In this document: piece after piece, positions 34,883-46,385 of the stretch | Layout of the letters: every line of letters starts with the position of its first letter | Numbering within the stretch: position 1 is the stretch's first letter | NCBI GenBank assembly: GCA_036927565.1 | Contig: JAYESD010000003.1 | Coordinates: 100,921,591-100,985,590 of the forward strand | Length of the DNA stretch: 64,000 bases | DNA from: Tuctoria greenei | Taxonomy: Eukaryota; Streptophyta; Magnoliopsida; Poales; Poaceae | Reading direction: 5' to 3' | Program-made: the position numbers and the translations under genes | Notes under the pieces: model-generated | What the model was told of the DNA's origin: nothing | The model's input: the letters and a program-made list of their open reading frames with translations, nothing else | Database searches by the model: none

Positions 34883-36097
34883 TCATTCCTTGCCTAGGTG
34901 AGCATGACCGGAGGGCCTCTTCTTCTTATAGAACTTTTTCTCTTGCGACTTGCCCTCCTTCTTCTTCTTGCCCTCTTCATGTGGGCAATCTACAATGAAG
35001 TGCCCGTACTCGCCACAATTGTAGCAAGCTCTCTTGGTTTTGGGTCTCGCCTTTTCTTTGACCTTGCTCTCATGCTTGTATCCTCCTTTTCTTCTTCTCA
35101 TCATTCTCTTGAAGTTGTTGATGAAGAGGGCCTCTTCCTCATCGGTGTCAAGGCTCTCCTCATCATCTTCATTTTGCTCTTTTGAGGCGGATGTCGCTTT
35201 GAGTGCAAGATCCTTCATTTTCGAAGCGGTGAACCTTTGGAGGTCATTGTAGAAGAGTGCCTCCTTCTCCATGATCTCGTGGTTGATGATCCTCCCTAGG
35301 AGCTCCTCCGGGGTCATTTTGGCAAACCCCAGGCTTTCTCGGATCATGGAGCAAAGAGAGACGTTTCTAGACATGAATGCCTGAATCATTCTCTTCACCA
35401 CTTCGTGGTCCGTCCACTTGGTGCATCCATAAGATCCACTCTTGTTGATGAGCAGCTTTAGGCGGTTGTACATTTTTTGGGGAGATTCACCATCCATAAT
35501 GGAAAACCTCCCGAGCTCTCCTTCAATGAGCTCAATCTTGGCTTCCTTCACGACTCGGTTGCCTTCATGAGCCGTCTTGAGGGTGTCCCAAATATCCATG
35601 GCCACCTCAAGTCCATCCACTCGGTTGAACTCATCTCTTGAGAGAGATGAGATGATCACTCCGGCCGCTTGGGCATTGCGGTGAAGGAGCACGGCTTGTT
35701 CCGGAGTGATGTCTTCTTCATTCTTCGGGATGTGCATCTCGGTCAACACAATCTGCCACAAAGAGGGATTGAGTGACACGAGATGGATCTTCATGTTGTG
35801 CTTCCACATCCCGTACTCGGTTCCATCGAATTAGGGAGGTTTCCCCAATGGGATAGAAAGGTAGTGGTTGTTGGAGACCAGGCGTTCATAGTTGTAGCCT
35901 TGTTGGTTGTAGTTGATCGTGGCGCCCGATGTAGAGGTCGAGGAGTCAACCTTTGTAATCTTCAACTTCTCTTGAGGTTTCGCTTTGAGCTGGCGAGTCT
36001 CTTCATCATCCGTGGACTTGTCTTGGTAGACAAGCACCTCCTCTTGGGTTGCCTGGATCTCATTTGTCGAGACCTCGTCATACCCCACTCCGGCCAT
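34883..36097 (-). pseudogene. Sirevirus-1 gag
   Basis: Starts MAGVGYDEVSTNE at 36097, about 40 bases inside the primer site. The first 88 codons are open, then a stop at about 35830; the second frame (34883-35809) carries the copia gag domain (MWKHNMKIHL, VDGLEVAMDIWDTLKTAHEG, LIEGELGRFSIMDGESPQKMYNRL, PEELLGRIINHE) and a CCHC knuckle CYNCGEYGHFIVDCPHEE followed by a lysine-rich tail. It ends at a stop near 34881. Confidence 0.92.
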
Positions 36098-36134
36098 CTT
36101 CTCTCCGAGTTGTTAGACTCTATAGGAGAGTCCT

Positions 36135-36146
36135 TCTCTGATACCA
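36135..36146 (-). other. Primer binding site of Sirevirus-1
   Basis: TGGTATCAGAGA on the minus strand, two bases inside the 5' LTR, complementary to the initiator tRNA-Met 3' end. Confidence 0.9.
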
Positions 36147-36148
36147 AT

Positions 36149-37780
36149 TGAAAGTTGCCTAGAGGGGGGTGAATAGGCTAATCGACCTGAAATGACTTAA
36201 TAAAACGAGATTAGTACTCAGGGGGCGGACTAGTACGGTCCTCCTACAGGGAAAGCCTAAAAAGGTGTTTCTAACAAGTTTTAGTTGTATTTTCGTGATG
36301 CGAGAAGTGTTAGAATGATTTTGTGAACCTTAACAAGTTGTATAGCAAGTATGAAGCTAAGGGTCACAATGAAACAAGAGTTATGAACAAAACGGTAAGG
36401 CTAACCCTAGAAGCAATATGCAATGAGTGAAAGCTAAGGACAAAAGGGACACAAGGATTTTATCCCGAGGTTCGATCCCACGAAGTAATCTACGTCCCCG
36501 TTGAGGAGTCCACGAAGGATCGGGTTCAACAACCCTTCCCTCACCAAGTTTACCATAAGGACCTAACTTGGTTCTCCACTATCACAAAGGAGTGAATACA
36601 AGATTCGTTGGGGTTTCTCACAATCTGAGGCTCCCACCACAAATACAATCACAAATCACAAAGATTAACTCAAACCACAAATCACAAAGATTCACAAGTG
36701 CAAGAGATCAAATCGAGAGCCTAGAGCGGTGTTCTTCCTCTTCTTCACCTCACCAAACCCTAATCCACATTAGAATTTGTTTTAGAGGGAATGTAGGCAA
36801 GAAGGAGGCTTTTGGAGGCTCAAAGTTTGTTGTGGCGGCGCTAGGGTTTCAAAATGCTCAAGGAATTGGTTCCAATGAACCCAGGGGTCCTCTATTTATA
36901 GAGGTTCCCAGCCCATACTGCTGACTTTAGCAGATGGGCGGACTAGTCCGCCCTACGGCCTAGACTAGTCCGGCCTTTGGGACCATTGACGTCCCTGACA
37001 ACTGTCGCACTGCGCGGCAATCGTCACACTACCTGCCAAACTTTACAATCAAACGATCACTTCAGAAGGGACTAGTCCGGTCACAACCGGACTAGTCCGA
37101 TCTCACACAGAACATTTTATTCAGTGTGAAAACAGACTAGTCTGAAGACCACGAACTAGTCCGGCCCCCAGGGCAGACTAGTCCGGTCTACCCAGACTTA
37201 GTCGCTGAAGCACAGACTTCTCTCCAAACCCGGACTAGTCCGGCCCCCAGGGCATATTAGTCCGATCTCAGTCAGGACCTCTTGGTCCGGACCAAAACGG
37301 ACAAGTCCATGGTTTTGGGACTTAGTCCCCAAAACCCACTCCATGACTACCCGGACTAGTCCGACCCACTATGGACTAGTCCGAACTCAGTCAGACCCTT
37401 TTGGTCCGGCTGAAAAAGGACTTGGCGGCCAGTGGCGGACTAGTCCGGCCACCTGCACGGACTAGTCCGGACACTCCTGCCAGACTCCTTCCAACTCTCT
37501 TCTCTCAATAGGTTTTATCTCTAAACTGCTTTGAGCTCCCTACTTGATCTCAATGCACATTACACAAACATCCTCACACATATTTGGCTAGTCTACACTC
37601 GACACGCTAGAAACCCTATTTTCTTATTTTCGAGTTGACATCGCCATTTTCATCCTATTCCTTTGAGAGTTTGTGTTTCCACTTGAATCCACACCTGTGC
37701 TTAAGATCACTGAGCTCATTAGTTACTTAATTGTCATCATCAATCATCCAAAACCCATGGGGATCCTAGATGCACTTTCA
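36149..37780 (-). repeat. Sirevirus-1 5' LTR (LTR6)
   Basis: Pairs with 25753-27405 with scattered differences and one deletion of a palindrome in R/U5 near 36230. U3 palindrome array at about 36935-37475; TATA box at 36892-36901. Confidence 0.95.
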
Positions 37781-39102
37781 ATTAGGGTCAAAGACTTCAA
37801 AGTTCTGGTACTGGAGGTCTTTGACAGCACCCTCTAGTGCAGCTCCTTCTATTCCAAGTGACGAACATACAAACAGTAATTACAATCAATAAATTCTCAT
37901 ATATTACTCAATATGACATGACATGCATGATTAATGCAATTTTATGGTAAAACTTGTTAATGAGTTGCTATTAATGTTCACTAACTAGTTTTAATAGTGT
38001 TTAACAAGTTTGGACAGGTTTGGAATGATTCGAGTCAATTTAGAATTAATTCAGCACAATTCAGATTCAGAGGCTGGACAAGTCCGGTACCAGGGTCGAA
38101 CTAGTCCGCTCTGGCCAGAACCAATGAGTAAGGGTTTTTCTTGATCTACGAGAATTTGGAGAGGTGGGGTGGAATTCACGTGGGAAAAGATAAAGTAGAA
38201 GGTGTACCACGTGTTTAGAACTCCAAAGATCAAGAATTGAAGAAGAAACTTGAATCTTGACGATCTAGGGATGATGATGAAGAGTTGAAGATGAATTGGC
38301 AATGAAGAACGCAAAGTCGATGAAGATCTCGATCTCTTGATCCTCTTTCGTTTCCTCATCTTCTTCTTCTTGCTCTGGATCCCCTTCTTCCCGCTTGGCG
38401 GCGGCTATCTATGAACTAGGGTTTGGTGTCCTTTCAATTATGGCAAAGAGGTGAAAAAATTGGGGTGTTGGGTTGCTTATATAGAGGTGGAGGTGGTAGG
38501 TCTTGATGAAATTCGAGTCTAAGGTTGGTGGAGGCCGTGTCGGGGTCCCACATGGGCTCCACAAGGGTTAAGCACGACGTTCTTGGGCCCAATTAAGGTA
38601 AATACCCAAACATAAGTCGTGGAGGAAAAGATTGAATCCTAGTCGGGCACAGCGGACAAGTCCCCTGAGGGTGCCGAACTAGTCCGATGTTGGACAGATA
38701 CGAAAACAGATAAGTCCGGTAGGATGCCCGGACAAGTCCGGTCTTGTCCAGAGAGGAAAATAGACAAGTCCAGCATAGATCGGACAAGTTCGAAGATCTG
38801 ACAACTTATTCGAAAACCAGACCAAATATCGGAATAGTCTGCACTCAATCACGGAAAAGTCCGGAATGTAACACAGACTAAATCGAACTAGTCCGCAGCA
38901 AAAACGGACAATTCCCTAGGGGCATCAAAGAGGGAAACCGGACTAGTCTGTGGTACAAACCAGACAAGTCCATACCTATACAAACTTCTAAGTGTTGTTT
39001 TGCTTCTAATTCATTTTCAACTTATTCATTTTTGTGTTACTTAAATTTAAACATGTTTAAGAACGTATGCAATGCATGATGCATGAAAATGAGGGTGTTA
39101 CA

Positions 39103-39916
39103 TTCTACAGGCAAGGCAGATGATGGGAATGGTTCTAGCTCTTCCTTGGCTACAGGAGTGTCCTCGATGCTTGACGTGGCTTCCTCTTGTGGAGGCTCAT
39201 AAATACCTGTAATGAAAGAAGTATATTTTAGAATTCGATCTAGAAGTCCTTCCCTTCTTCTGGCATCTTATAGTGGAAAGACCCTCCAACCACAATGTCC
39301 TCGTATAGGGCAAACTCTTAATTCCCATGAAAAAAATGTTGCAATAACAACGGATATGGAATTATCAAATATGGATTGGAATTTCGCACAAGTGAAAACC
39401 TATCTCAGGCTGCACCTATCGATTCCTTCTCTATCTGCTTGAAGCCTAGTACTTCCATTTGCAAGGAAACAGTTTAGGATATTGGAAAGTAAGCAAGACA
39501 AAATTTGTCTCGTAATTCCCTCCAATCATTGTTTGTTTTCCCAATATTATGGGTGTACCGTTGTTTAGCTTTTTCTTTGAGAGAAAAAGGTAACAACTTC
39601 CATTTAAGAGTTTTCTTGTGCCATGCCTTTAAGTAAAAGGCAAGAGCACAATTGTTCAAACTCTTGTAGATGTTGGTATGGGTTTTCACAATCTGTTCCT
39701 TAGAAGGATTGTTGCCAAACCATGGCTATAAAGCCTGAGCAGAGCACATTGCTGGTTGAGCAAATAGGTTCTTCCGATGGCGTTAGCTTGCAGAACTCGC
39801 CCTTTGGGGCAGAATATGGAAGAACGGTGGATTGTTCCATATTGATGGTGAAAATGTAAGAAGTAAAGAAAAGAAAATAGATACGAGAGTGAATAAGGTT
39901 CAATGATCAACAACAA
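39103..39916 (-). pseudogene. Athila-like gag remnant
   Basis: Continues the resident element to the right of Tekay-2. The frame 39474-39689 reads FYLKAWHKKTLKWKLLPFSL, then KEKAKQRYTH and WRELRDKFCLAYFP, the retrotransposon gag core of Athila/Tat elements. Its upstream part (39690-39916) is in other frames, and the segment 39108-39470 has many stops. It lies immediately inside the tRNA-Asp-type primer site, as expected for gag. Confidence 0.85.
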
Positions 39917-39920
39917 TTGT

Positions 39921-39938
39921 ATCCTGACAAAGGCGCCA
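39921..39938 (-). other. Primer binding site of the Athila-like element (tRNA-Asp type)
   Basis: Minus strand TGGCGCCTTTGTCAGGAT, a diverged match to the tRNA-Asp complement used by Athila elements (family knowledge). It sits four bases inside the LTR end at 39943. Confidence 0.8.
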
Positions 39939-39942
39939 AAAA

Positions 39943-40807
39943 TGCTTGTTGGTATTTCTTACGAAAACTGAATAATTTGCAAGTGCACGGAAATACTGTT
40001 GTAGAACTTCCTCTTAAAGAGTATTCTCAAGTGTATCAAATCCAAGGAATGTATGTGAGATCTTCTACCGTGTTCTCCCAGGGACACACAGTTTTTTTGC
40101 TAGGCAAGGTTTTGAGTGGAATTCAATTGTTTGAAATCTAGGTCACAGTAGTCTACGACAGCTGCTTGCTTAGGGCACGGGTTTACCCTTGGCAACAACA
40201 AAATGATTCCTGCCACGATCCTATGGTATAGTCGAATGTGGAGGATTACCGAGGACAGATAGGCATGTCACCACCTACTTTCTACATCTTCAATCCGTGG
40301 GTCTACTAGATATCCACTAATGAACTTTAACCTAAGCACCACGCTTAAGTTCTAATTCATAACTTTCATTTCAAATACAAAGCTGCGACTAGAGCCTCTA
40401 ATAAATTAAAGTAGTGAACCAACAAGCAGTTACATAAGCAAACTACTATGAAATAGAAATTTAATTGGTATTGAATTCTGAAAATTCTTACTTGATTCGG
40501 CAGAACTTTCGTAGAGGAACAAGAGTAGAAGAGGGACTTGACAAGACCAAGCCTCCTCTTCCTAGCTCCTTCACACTCTCATTCTGCTTGGCTAGCCACC
40601 GAGGAGCCATGAGGAGCCAACACGTGGAGGCTAACCGAGTTTGGCGCCAGGGCCAAGTCGACTAAGCTACGCGGTCGGCCGACCTCTGGTCCTGGACCCC
40701 CCCCCCCCCCCCTTACCTGTGCTTTCTCGAGGTGCCTGTCAGGTGGGCCCTGACCCCTTTCTCGCGTGAATCATCATTGGATGACCTCGAATACTCTTAG
40801 GAATTGG
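39943..40807 (-). repeat. Athila-like 5' LTR, partial
   Basis: On the minus strand it ends GTAAGAAATACCAACAAGCA. The region 40140-40330 is homologous to the plus-strand LTR at 13030-13175. The U3 start is not identified: Sirevirus-2 begins at 40808, and I find no continuation past 54816. A C run at 40699-40712 is a likely sequencing or assembly weak spot. Confidence 0.7.
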
Positions 40808-42475
40808 TGAAAGGTGGCCTTGGGGGGGGGGGGGGGTGAATAGGCAATTAAAACAAATAAACAATATTTAAAATGTTCATAATCCCCAAATGTCGGATAA
40901 GTCCAAATTAAGTCCGGACTTATCCAACTTTGCTCGGGCAAGTCTGACAGGAGTCGGATATGTCACATCTCTTTCGCAGTACTTAATCAAAGGAGGTATT
41001 TTTCACAAGGATAATGAACCAAAATGCAACCGAATTGTTCTAGGAATGAAGTAAAGTGTAAAGCAAGTTCTAGAACGAGTTAGAGCATGTAGATTCAAAC
41101 AAAACCTAGATTATCACAAGAAAGGTAGAACGGTGCGGAAATAGTCAATGAGACAAGGGACACGGGGATTTTTTTATCAAGGTTCAGTTTCACAAAGAAA
41201 CCTACGTCCCCATTGAGGAGTCGACAAAGGACCGGGCTTTCTATAGCCCTACCCTCACCAAGATACCACAAAGGTTGTGCCTGTTCTTCCACTATCTCAA
41301 GGGATGATACAAACTTCCCGGAATCAAAATCACACACGAATTCACCGGGCGACGCCTAACCGTCTAGGGTTTGCACCAAAGAGTAACAAACACGAAAAGA
41401 ACTCAGGCAAACAAAGTGAATCGAATTGATTCTCAACCCCAAAGCCACTTCTTCTTCAACCTCACAACAACTCTTTCACTCTCCCCGAAAATCTTATGTT
41501 TTGGCTCTTGGAGGTCAAAACTAGGTGGAGAAGTGCTCTTGAGGTAGTCCTGGGTACAAGGGTGTGATTGAGAGGTTAGGGTAAGACTAAGAGGGGTTTG
41601 GGTCCTCTGTTTATATCCAAAAAGTGATTTTGGCAGTTGTTAGGCTGCCCATGTCGGCCACGTCCGAAAATATCTCAGACGTGACCGAGCTTACGGGCCC
41701 AGTGATGGTACAGCTCAAATTTGATTTTTGAATAAGTGCAAAAAGCTGCTTCGGACATGTCCGACATGCATCGGTCGGGTTTCCAAGTTGGAGTTTTTGA
41801 CTGACTTGTCTGAAGTTTAACACCTCGGACAAGACTGCATCAGAAAAGTTTGACCACCTCGGGTAAGTCCGGGGTTGTGCTGAGTGAATTCGGATATGTC
41901 CGACAAAAATCATAGAAGTCCAAGTGGCCAGAAGACTTAGAATTTTTCTATGTCAAGGCTGTGCAGTGAGGACTCGGACATGTACAAAAAAGTTCGAACA
42001 TGTTAAGGGTTTTGCAGGGACAACATGGATATGTTTGAGGTAGTCCTAGCGGCTACAGGACTTGGAATTTTTCTAACTCCTGACTATACAGTGACAACTC
42101 AGACATGTCCAATGCGAGTCGAACAAGTCCAGGATGGTGCAGTGAGAATTTGGATATGTTCAAGCTTTTGGCTCAGACAAGCCCAGACTTAGAGATTGTT
42201 GATTTGAATTATTCCCAGAGGTTGAGCACACATTGATTCCCTAAGTTTACAAGAGTTGTGTCCCTGTTGATAGTACGATTTTTCCTATGACTCAAGAAAA
42301 TGTAAAAACCCTAATTCTACGAGTCCTCCTTTTTCCATGCCTTTTCTATTTTTTAAAGTATTTTCAATAAAATCTTTTCCATATATTTAATCTCTGCAAT
42401 ATATCAACAATTTCATTGGTTTTTCCTTATATCCAAAACCCAAAAGGGTCCTAGATGCACTTTCAGTCTCCCCCT
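40808..42475 (-). repeat. Sirevirus-2 3' LTR (LTR8)
   Basis: Begins TGAAAGGTGGCCTTGGGG and ends GATGCACTTTCA. A run of about 17 G starts near 40822. The TATA box GGATATAAACAG is at 41607-41618 on the minus strand. Direct flank is ATTGG; the other flank is not found. Confidence 0.88.
40890..42185. repeat. Palindrome array of Sirevirus-2 with AT-type centre
   Basis: 5-2-5 palindromes with the same CGGAC half-site but mostly AT in the centre: perfect CGGACATGTCCG at 41752-41763 and near-perfect CGGATATGTCCG at 41891-41902. Most copies are upstream of the TATA box (41650-42185); a few are in R/U5 (40890-40975). Confidence 0.82.
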
Positions 42476-42847
42476 TTTAATGATTGATGAAAACAAATTA
42501 ATGTTTTTGATAAAGAGATAAATAATATGTTTTAGGTGTCGAGGGAGTATGAGCACTTTAAAATTACAAATAGAAGAATCTCATACTAACTTAACACATG
42601 TGGATTGACTATATGAAATGTGTCCAGAGTGATGAATCGTGATGCACAAATGAGATGATTTGGCATATTTTGGTATAACTTGTTAGATTCACAACATATG
42701 AGCACTAAGGCACAATAATCATAAAAAAATTTGAAAATATTACAAGTCCCCCATAGTTCTCCAACAAAACACAACACACATAGAAAGCTACTACTACTTC
42801 TCCCCATTTGGCAACAAGGAACCAAAAAGGAGAAAACCTAAGATCAT

Positions 42848-43874
42848 CTACTCCTCCTCATCATCATCATCGTCGGTGGCATTGGAGTTCTCCTTGATGT
42901 AGTCACCATCTCCGTCTGAAAGAGAGGAAGCACTGGAGGTGAGGAAGGCTCGCTCCTCCTCGATGAAGTCTAGAAGCTCGACGAGAGGTTCATCCTCGTT
43001 GTCGTCGGAGACCAGAGCTCCCCAAGCCAGAAGTTGCAGGTGCTCCCGGAATATTGCATGGTCTCGTTGGTTCCTCTTCCCTATCTTCTTGGCCTCCTGG
43101 TAGTTGACTTGGGTGGACCGGTAACAAGTGAAGATACACTTTAGAATATTGAAGATGTCGTAGGTGCAGGAGGGATGTTGACGAACTGGATGAGGTTGAG
43201 ATCTATGGCGACGACTGGTGAAGCCTAGCTCGAAAGAGGGTGCCGAAGGAGGTGCCCTAGCGGTCCTCAAAGGACGAAGAGCCGCCGAAGGCATTTGGGG
43301 GATGATGCATCGGTGAGGCACATCCTTCACAAATTTCTTCTGAGTCACCTGCTTGACCACCTTCATGATGTAGGGAGCACAGGAGCATGGTCTAGCAGGG
43401 TTCTTAGAGGCTTGGTAGATCTCCTCACAGATGTAGTAAAAAACGTTGAACTTGTTTTCACCATGGAGCCACTTGAGGAGATTTCGGAACTTGGAGTTTA
43501 GGCAGTTGGCATCCCCATTGTTGGGGGCCAGCGTCTTCCAGGTGATGCGATTTATCACCTGGAAGATGGGAAGAAGCCCATGAGTTAGAGGAAGGTTCCT
43601 TCGAATGTCCAGGTCATAGAAGTCAAGGATCTCGTCCGGCAGCAGAATATCCTCCTCGTGGATGTTGTCCTCATACTGGACAGTTTGGTGGAGACCCAAA
43701 ATCGGAGCTAACTCCTCATAGGACATGAAGTATCTCTCTTCGTGTGTCATCCATGTCAGGCTCTTGTTCGTTGTAAAAGACTGTTGCAGAGAACTGGAGA
43801 ATCACCTCATCATTCCATGGGTATTGGGTCCCCATGAGATTCTTCACATTCTGAAAGTCACATGCACTTATCAC
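42848..43874 (-). pseudogene. Sirevirus-2 ORF3, truncated
   Basis: The open part (42848-43750, 300 residues) aligns by eye with Sirevirus-1 ORF3: MTHEERYFMSYEELAPILGL against MTHGDQLSVTFEEFAKILGL, then CSCAPYIMKVVKQVTQKKFV against CGYAPYIMYLIQKVSGMTLV. A proline/arginine-rich section and an acidic tail of D/E follow, as in the first copy. A frameshift near 43745 separates the upstream WNDEVILQFSATVFY segment, and the N-terminus is removed at 43875. Function unknown. Confidence 0.82.
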
Positions 43875-43896
43875 CACTACAGGAAAAGCGATCATT

Positions 43897-44160
43897 TTCG
43901 ATGGCTAAAGGTATTAGCGACGGCCAGTCGTCGCAAATAAATTAATTTGCGACAGCCCGCACCCGGCCTTCGCAAATTCAAGCAGCCATCGCAAATATGC
44001 CTTAATTTGCGACGGTCGGACCATAAGTCGTTGTAGATAATGAGACTGTCACAAATAGGACATTGTTTGCGACGACCAAAAATAAAACTATCGCAAGTAA
44101 ATTTAATTGCGACGGCCAACCCTAGGACCGTCACAATTTATGTGGCCATTACAAATAAAA
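43897..44160. repeat. Subterminal repeats of CACTA-1
   Basis: Repeated short units around TTTGCGACGGCC and its reverse complement, intact or slightly degenerate, in both orientations. This is the usual binding array for a CACTA accessory protein (family knowledge). Confidence 0.75.
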
Positions 44161-45290
44161 GGGATATACCCCGGTCACTATCCGCCTGACTCACACACTT
44201 AACACGCCGCCTCTCCACCTCGTTGCCACTGCCGCGCCCCCGCGTCCTCAGCCGTTGCCACGTTGCCTCTCTTCCTCGCCCCTGCCTCGCCTCCGACGCG
44301 CCTCCCCTCCAACGCACCATGGACTGCCCCTCCCCGAGCTGACCCAGCCTGGTCGCCTCTCCACCGCCTCCTCCTCGGTGGAACTGTGCCGTCCACGGTC
44401 ATCACGCTGCCTCCCCATGACTCATCAAGGTTCTTCAGAGGTCGTCGATCGTTGAGGTCAGTTCTTTGTGAATAGATGATTATTGCATGATTTCAAGCTT
44501 TGTGAATGGATGTTGATGCAATAATGCTTTGTTACGCATAGTGTTGAAAACATAGTTGTTTAGCTAGGTTAATGATGCTTTGTTTAATTATGTTAATCAT
44601 GCTTTGTTTCTTAGCTTGGTTTAGCTAGATAAAATTATATGTTAATCGTACTTATGTTAATCATGCTTTGTTTATTTATGTTAATCATGCTTTATTTATG
44701 TTAATTATGTTAATGATGCTTTAGTTTTATTTATGCCTATGTTCAATTTTTTGTTAATTGAGATTAAGTTTGTCAATTATTTTTTAATTTTTTTATGATT
44801 AATGGATACTAATTTAGTATAGTAATTTAACTAAATTTGTTTCATCATATTATTTTGATTGATTGAGTGTATACTTATTATATGACACTAAATGGGCTTC
44901 GGCTCGGCCCGAGCCGACACGAGCACTTTAATGATAATGTCTTCGCCGAGATGGGCACAAAGGCAAAAAGCGACAGCGACGATGTCAAGCTCCCGCGCGT
45001 GGACGGCGGGCACCGACGGGTGGTTTCCTCCTGTTCTTTCCTCCTCTCTCGTTCGTTCCTCGCCTTCTCTCTCATTCTTTATTCTCTCTCATAAATGACT
45101 CAAAAGCCGTTGTAAGTTAATTTGGACAGTTGACCCCAAAGCTTGAAGAGTTGCACCATTTTTGGTGGTGCAGTGTAAAACAAGTGCTGCCAAAATTTTG
45201 CTCGGATTCAGGTTCTATGTCTCGTCATAAGCAGGATAAATCCTGCATAAATTAACGATAATTTCACGAGCTTTAAGCTAGAGAGTCAAA
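44161..45290. other. CACTA-1 5' region without recognisable gene
   Basis: C-rich stretch at 44160-44460, perhaps an untranslated exon, then AT-rich sequence with short imperfect tandem copies of TTAATCATGCTTTGTTTATT-like units at about 44565-44730. No coding motif seen before the transposase start. Confidence 0.5.
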
Positions 45291-45291
45291 C

Positions 45292-45870
45292 ATGAGTGAA
45301 GACCGCAGTTGGATGTATACTGGTTGGAAGAGTAGAACTGGTGGTCACTCAGATGAGTGGTACACCAAGTTAGATGAATTTTTGGATCAAGCATTTTCTT
45401 TGTCAATGGATGATAAGGGGCGGTGCCCATGTACAAAATGTCGGAACACCATGATTTTAAACATAATCAAACTTTCATTTCACCTATGTCGAAACGGTTT
45501 CACACCACATTATGAGGTGTGGACCTTCCACGGTGGGACTAAATCTCGAGTCGTAGAAGAAGTGGATGAGGATGATGATAGAACGGGGGTTGATAGGATT
45601 GATGAGATGCTAGAAGCTATGGAAGCGGAGGATCCTCTTGAAATGGAGGCAGACAAGTTCTTTGATGAGCTCAAGAAATCGGAACAACTGTTGCATGAAC
45701 ACACGGATTTGATTGTCCTTGCTTTCATGATTAGATTTATGGCAACTAAGTATAAGTACTTTTTTTCAATCAACTGCTACAATGGTCTTATTAAATTTAT
45801 GTATAACACCCTTCCACAACCTCACAAAGTGCAAAATCGTGGCCTTGGTAATTTTCCTCCCGGTGCCTAA
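45292..45870 (+). pseudogene. CACTA-1 transposase N-terminal (Transpos_assoc-like) domain
   Basis: 192-residue frame starting MSEDRSWMYTGW. It has the plant transposase-associated domain: a cysteine pair CPCTKC, then SFHLCRNGFTPHYEVWTFHG. An acidic linker (VDEDDDRTG) and the short motif NCYNGLIKFMYNTLP that precedes the TNP2 domain in CACTA proteins follow. The catalytic TNP2 domain itself is absent; the frame ends at 45870 and CACTA-2 begins 155 bases later. Truncated. Confidence 0.82.
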
Positions 45871-46054
45871 GTTTTGGCTGCCTCAATCAAGTCTACGTTT
45901 CCCCACTTCCACAAGCGTGTTTCCGAGCCAACTAAATTGCTCCAAGGATCACTCACACATCCTCTCTCTGTTCCTATGATTTTTTTCATGCTTTAGTCAT
46001 GCCGTGGGCAGAGATGCAAGTTTTCACTACAGGAAACGATGAATAGGGTGTTGG

Positions 46055-46385
46055 TTTTAATAGATGCATCGGCCCCGACACATTTAACGCGTCTAAGGGT
46101 GTCAGTTTAATGTAACCGACACCCATAAGTTAGAGGCGTTAGTTTCCTTGAAGAAACTGACGCACATATTAAATGTGTCGGCCGAACTGACGCATATATT
46201 AAATCCGTCAGCCTAACCGACACTCTTAATCGGGCCCCACTTGAGACTCAAAGCGGGCCCGAATGGCTTAGCCTCTAAGAGCGTGGGCCAGGGCCAAACG
46301 ACACTGTCAAGTGGGCCCAGCTCGCTCAGGCTCTAAGAGCGTCGGCCAGGGCCAAACTGACGCTATTAAGCAAGCCCGACTGGAG
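46055..46385. repeat. Left subterminal repeats of CACTA-2
   Basis: Multiple short copies, in both orientations, of units like GTGTCGGTTTAA, CCGACACCCATAA and ACTGACGC. Mirrored by the right-end array at 54380-54800. Confidence 0.75.

Larger units (their letters stand above)
25753..37780 (-). mobile_element. Full-length Sirevirus-like Ty1/copia element (Sirevirus-1)
   Basis: About 12 kb, minus strand. LTRs at 25753-27405 and 36149-37780, initiator tRNA-Met primer site at 36135-36146, gag-pol in copia order (gag, protease, integrase, RT, RNase H), and a long third ORF between pol and the 3' LTR. Large size, a repeated polypurine signal and an extra ORF downstream of pol are Sirevirus traits. 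It inserted in a Tekay-2 LTR, so it is younger than Tekay-2. Confidence 0.95.
16729..39102 (-). mobile_element. Second Tekay/Del-type chromovirus (Tekay-2), split by a Sirevirus
   Basis: LTRs at 16729-19474 and 24291-39102, the latter split by the copia element 25753-37780. A primer site, polypurine tract and decayed gag-pol lie between them. TTCTA flanks both outer ends (16724-16728 and 39103-39107). Without the nested element it is about 10.3 kb, like Tekay-1. Its LTRs resemble those of Tekay-1 but differ at many positions, so it is a separate subfamily or an older insertion. Confidence 0.94.
24291..39102 (-). repeat. Tekay-2 5' LTR (LTR4), interrupted at 25753-37780
   Basis: The two halves are 24291-25752 and 37781-39102; read together they match LTR3 end to end. 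The right half holds U3 with the palindrome array (about 38640-38975) and the TATA box (38475-38486, minus strand). GTTAG (25748-25752) and ATTAG (37781-37785) flank the inserted Sirevirus; LTR3 shows GTTAG at the empty site, so one copy has mutated. Confidence 0.93.
40808..43874 (-). mobile_element. 3' part of a second Sirevirus-like copia element (Sirevirus-2)
   Basis: Minus-strand 3' LTR (40808-42475), polypurine tract (42476-42488) and ORF3, truncated at 43875 where CACTA-1 begins. LTR ends and ORF3 are related to Sirevirus-1 but clearly diverged. No pol, gag or 5' LTR is in the window. Confidence 0.88.

Noticed and set aside
44160..44475. Short GC-rich overlapping frames in CACTA-1
   Set aside because: Open in several frames and on both strands because of composition; no conserved motif.
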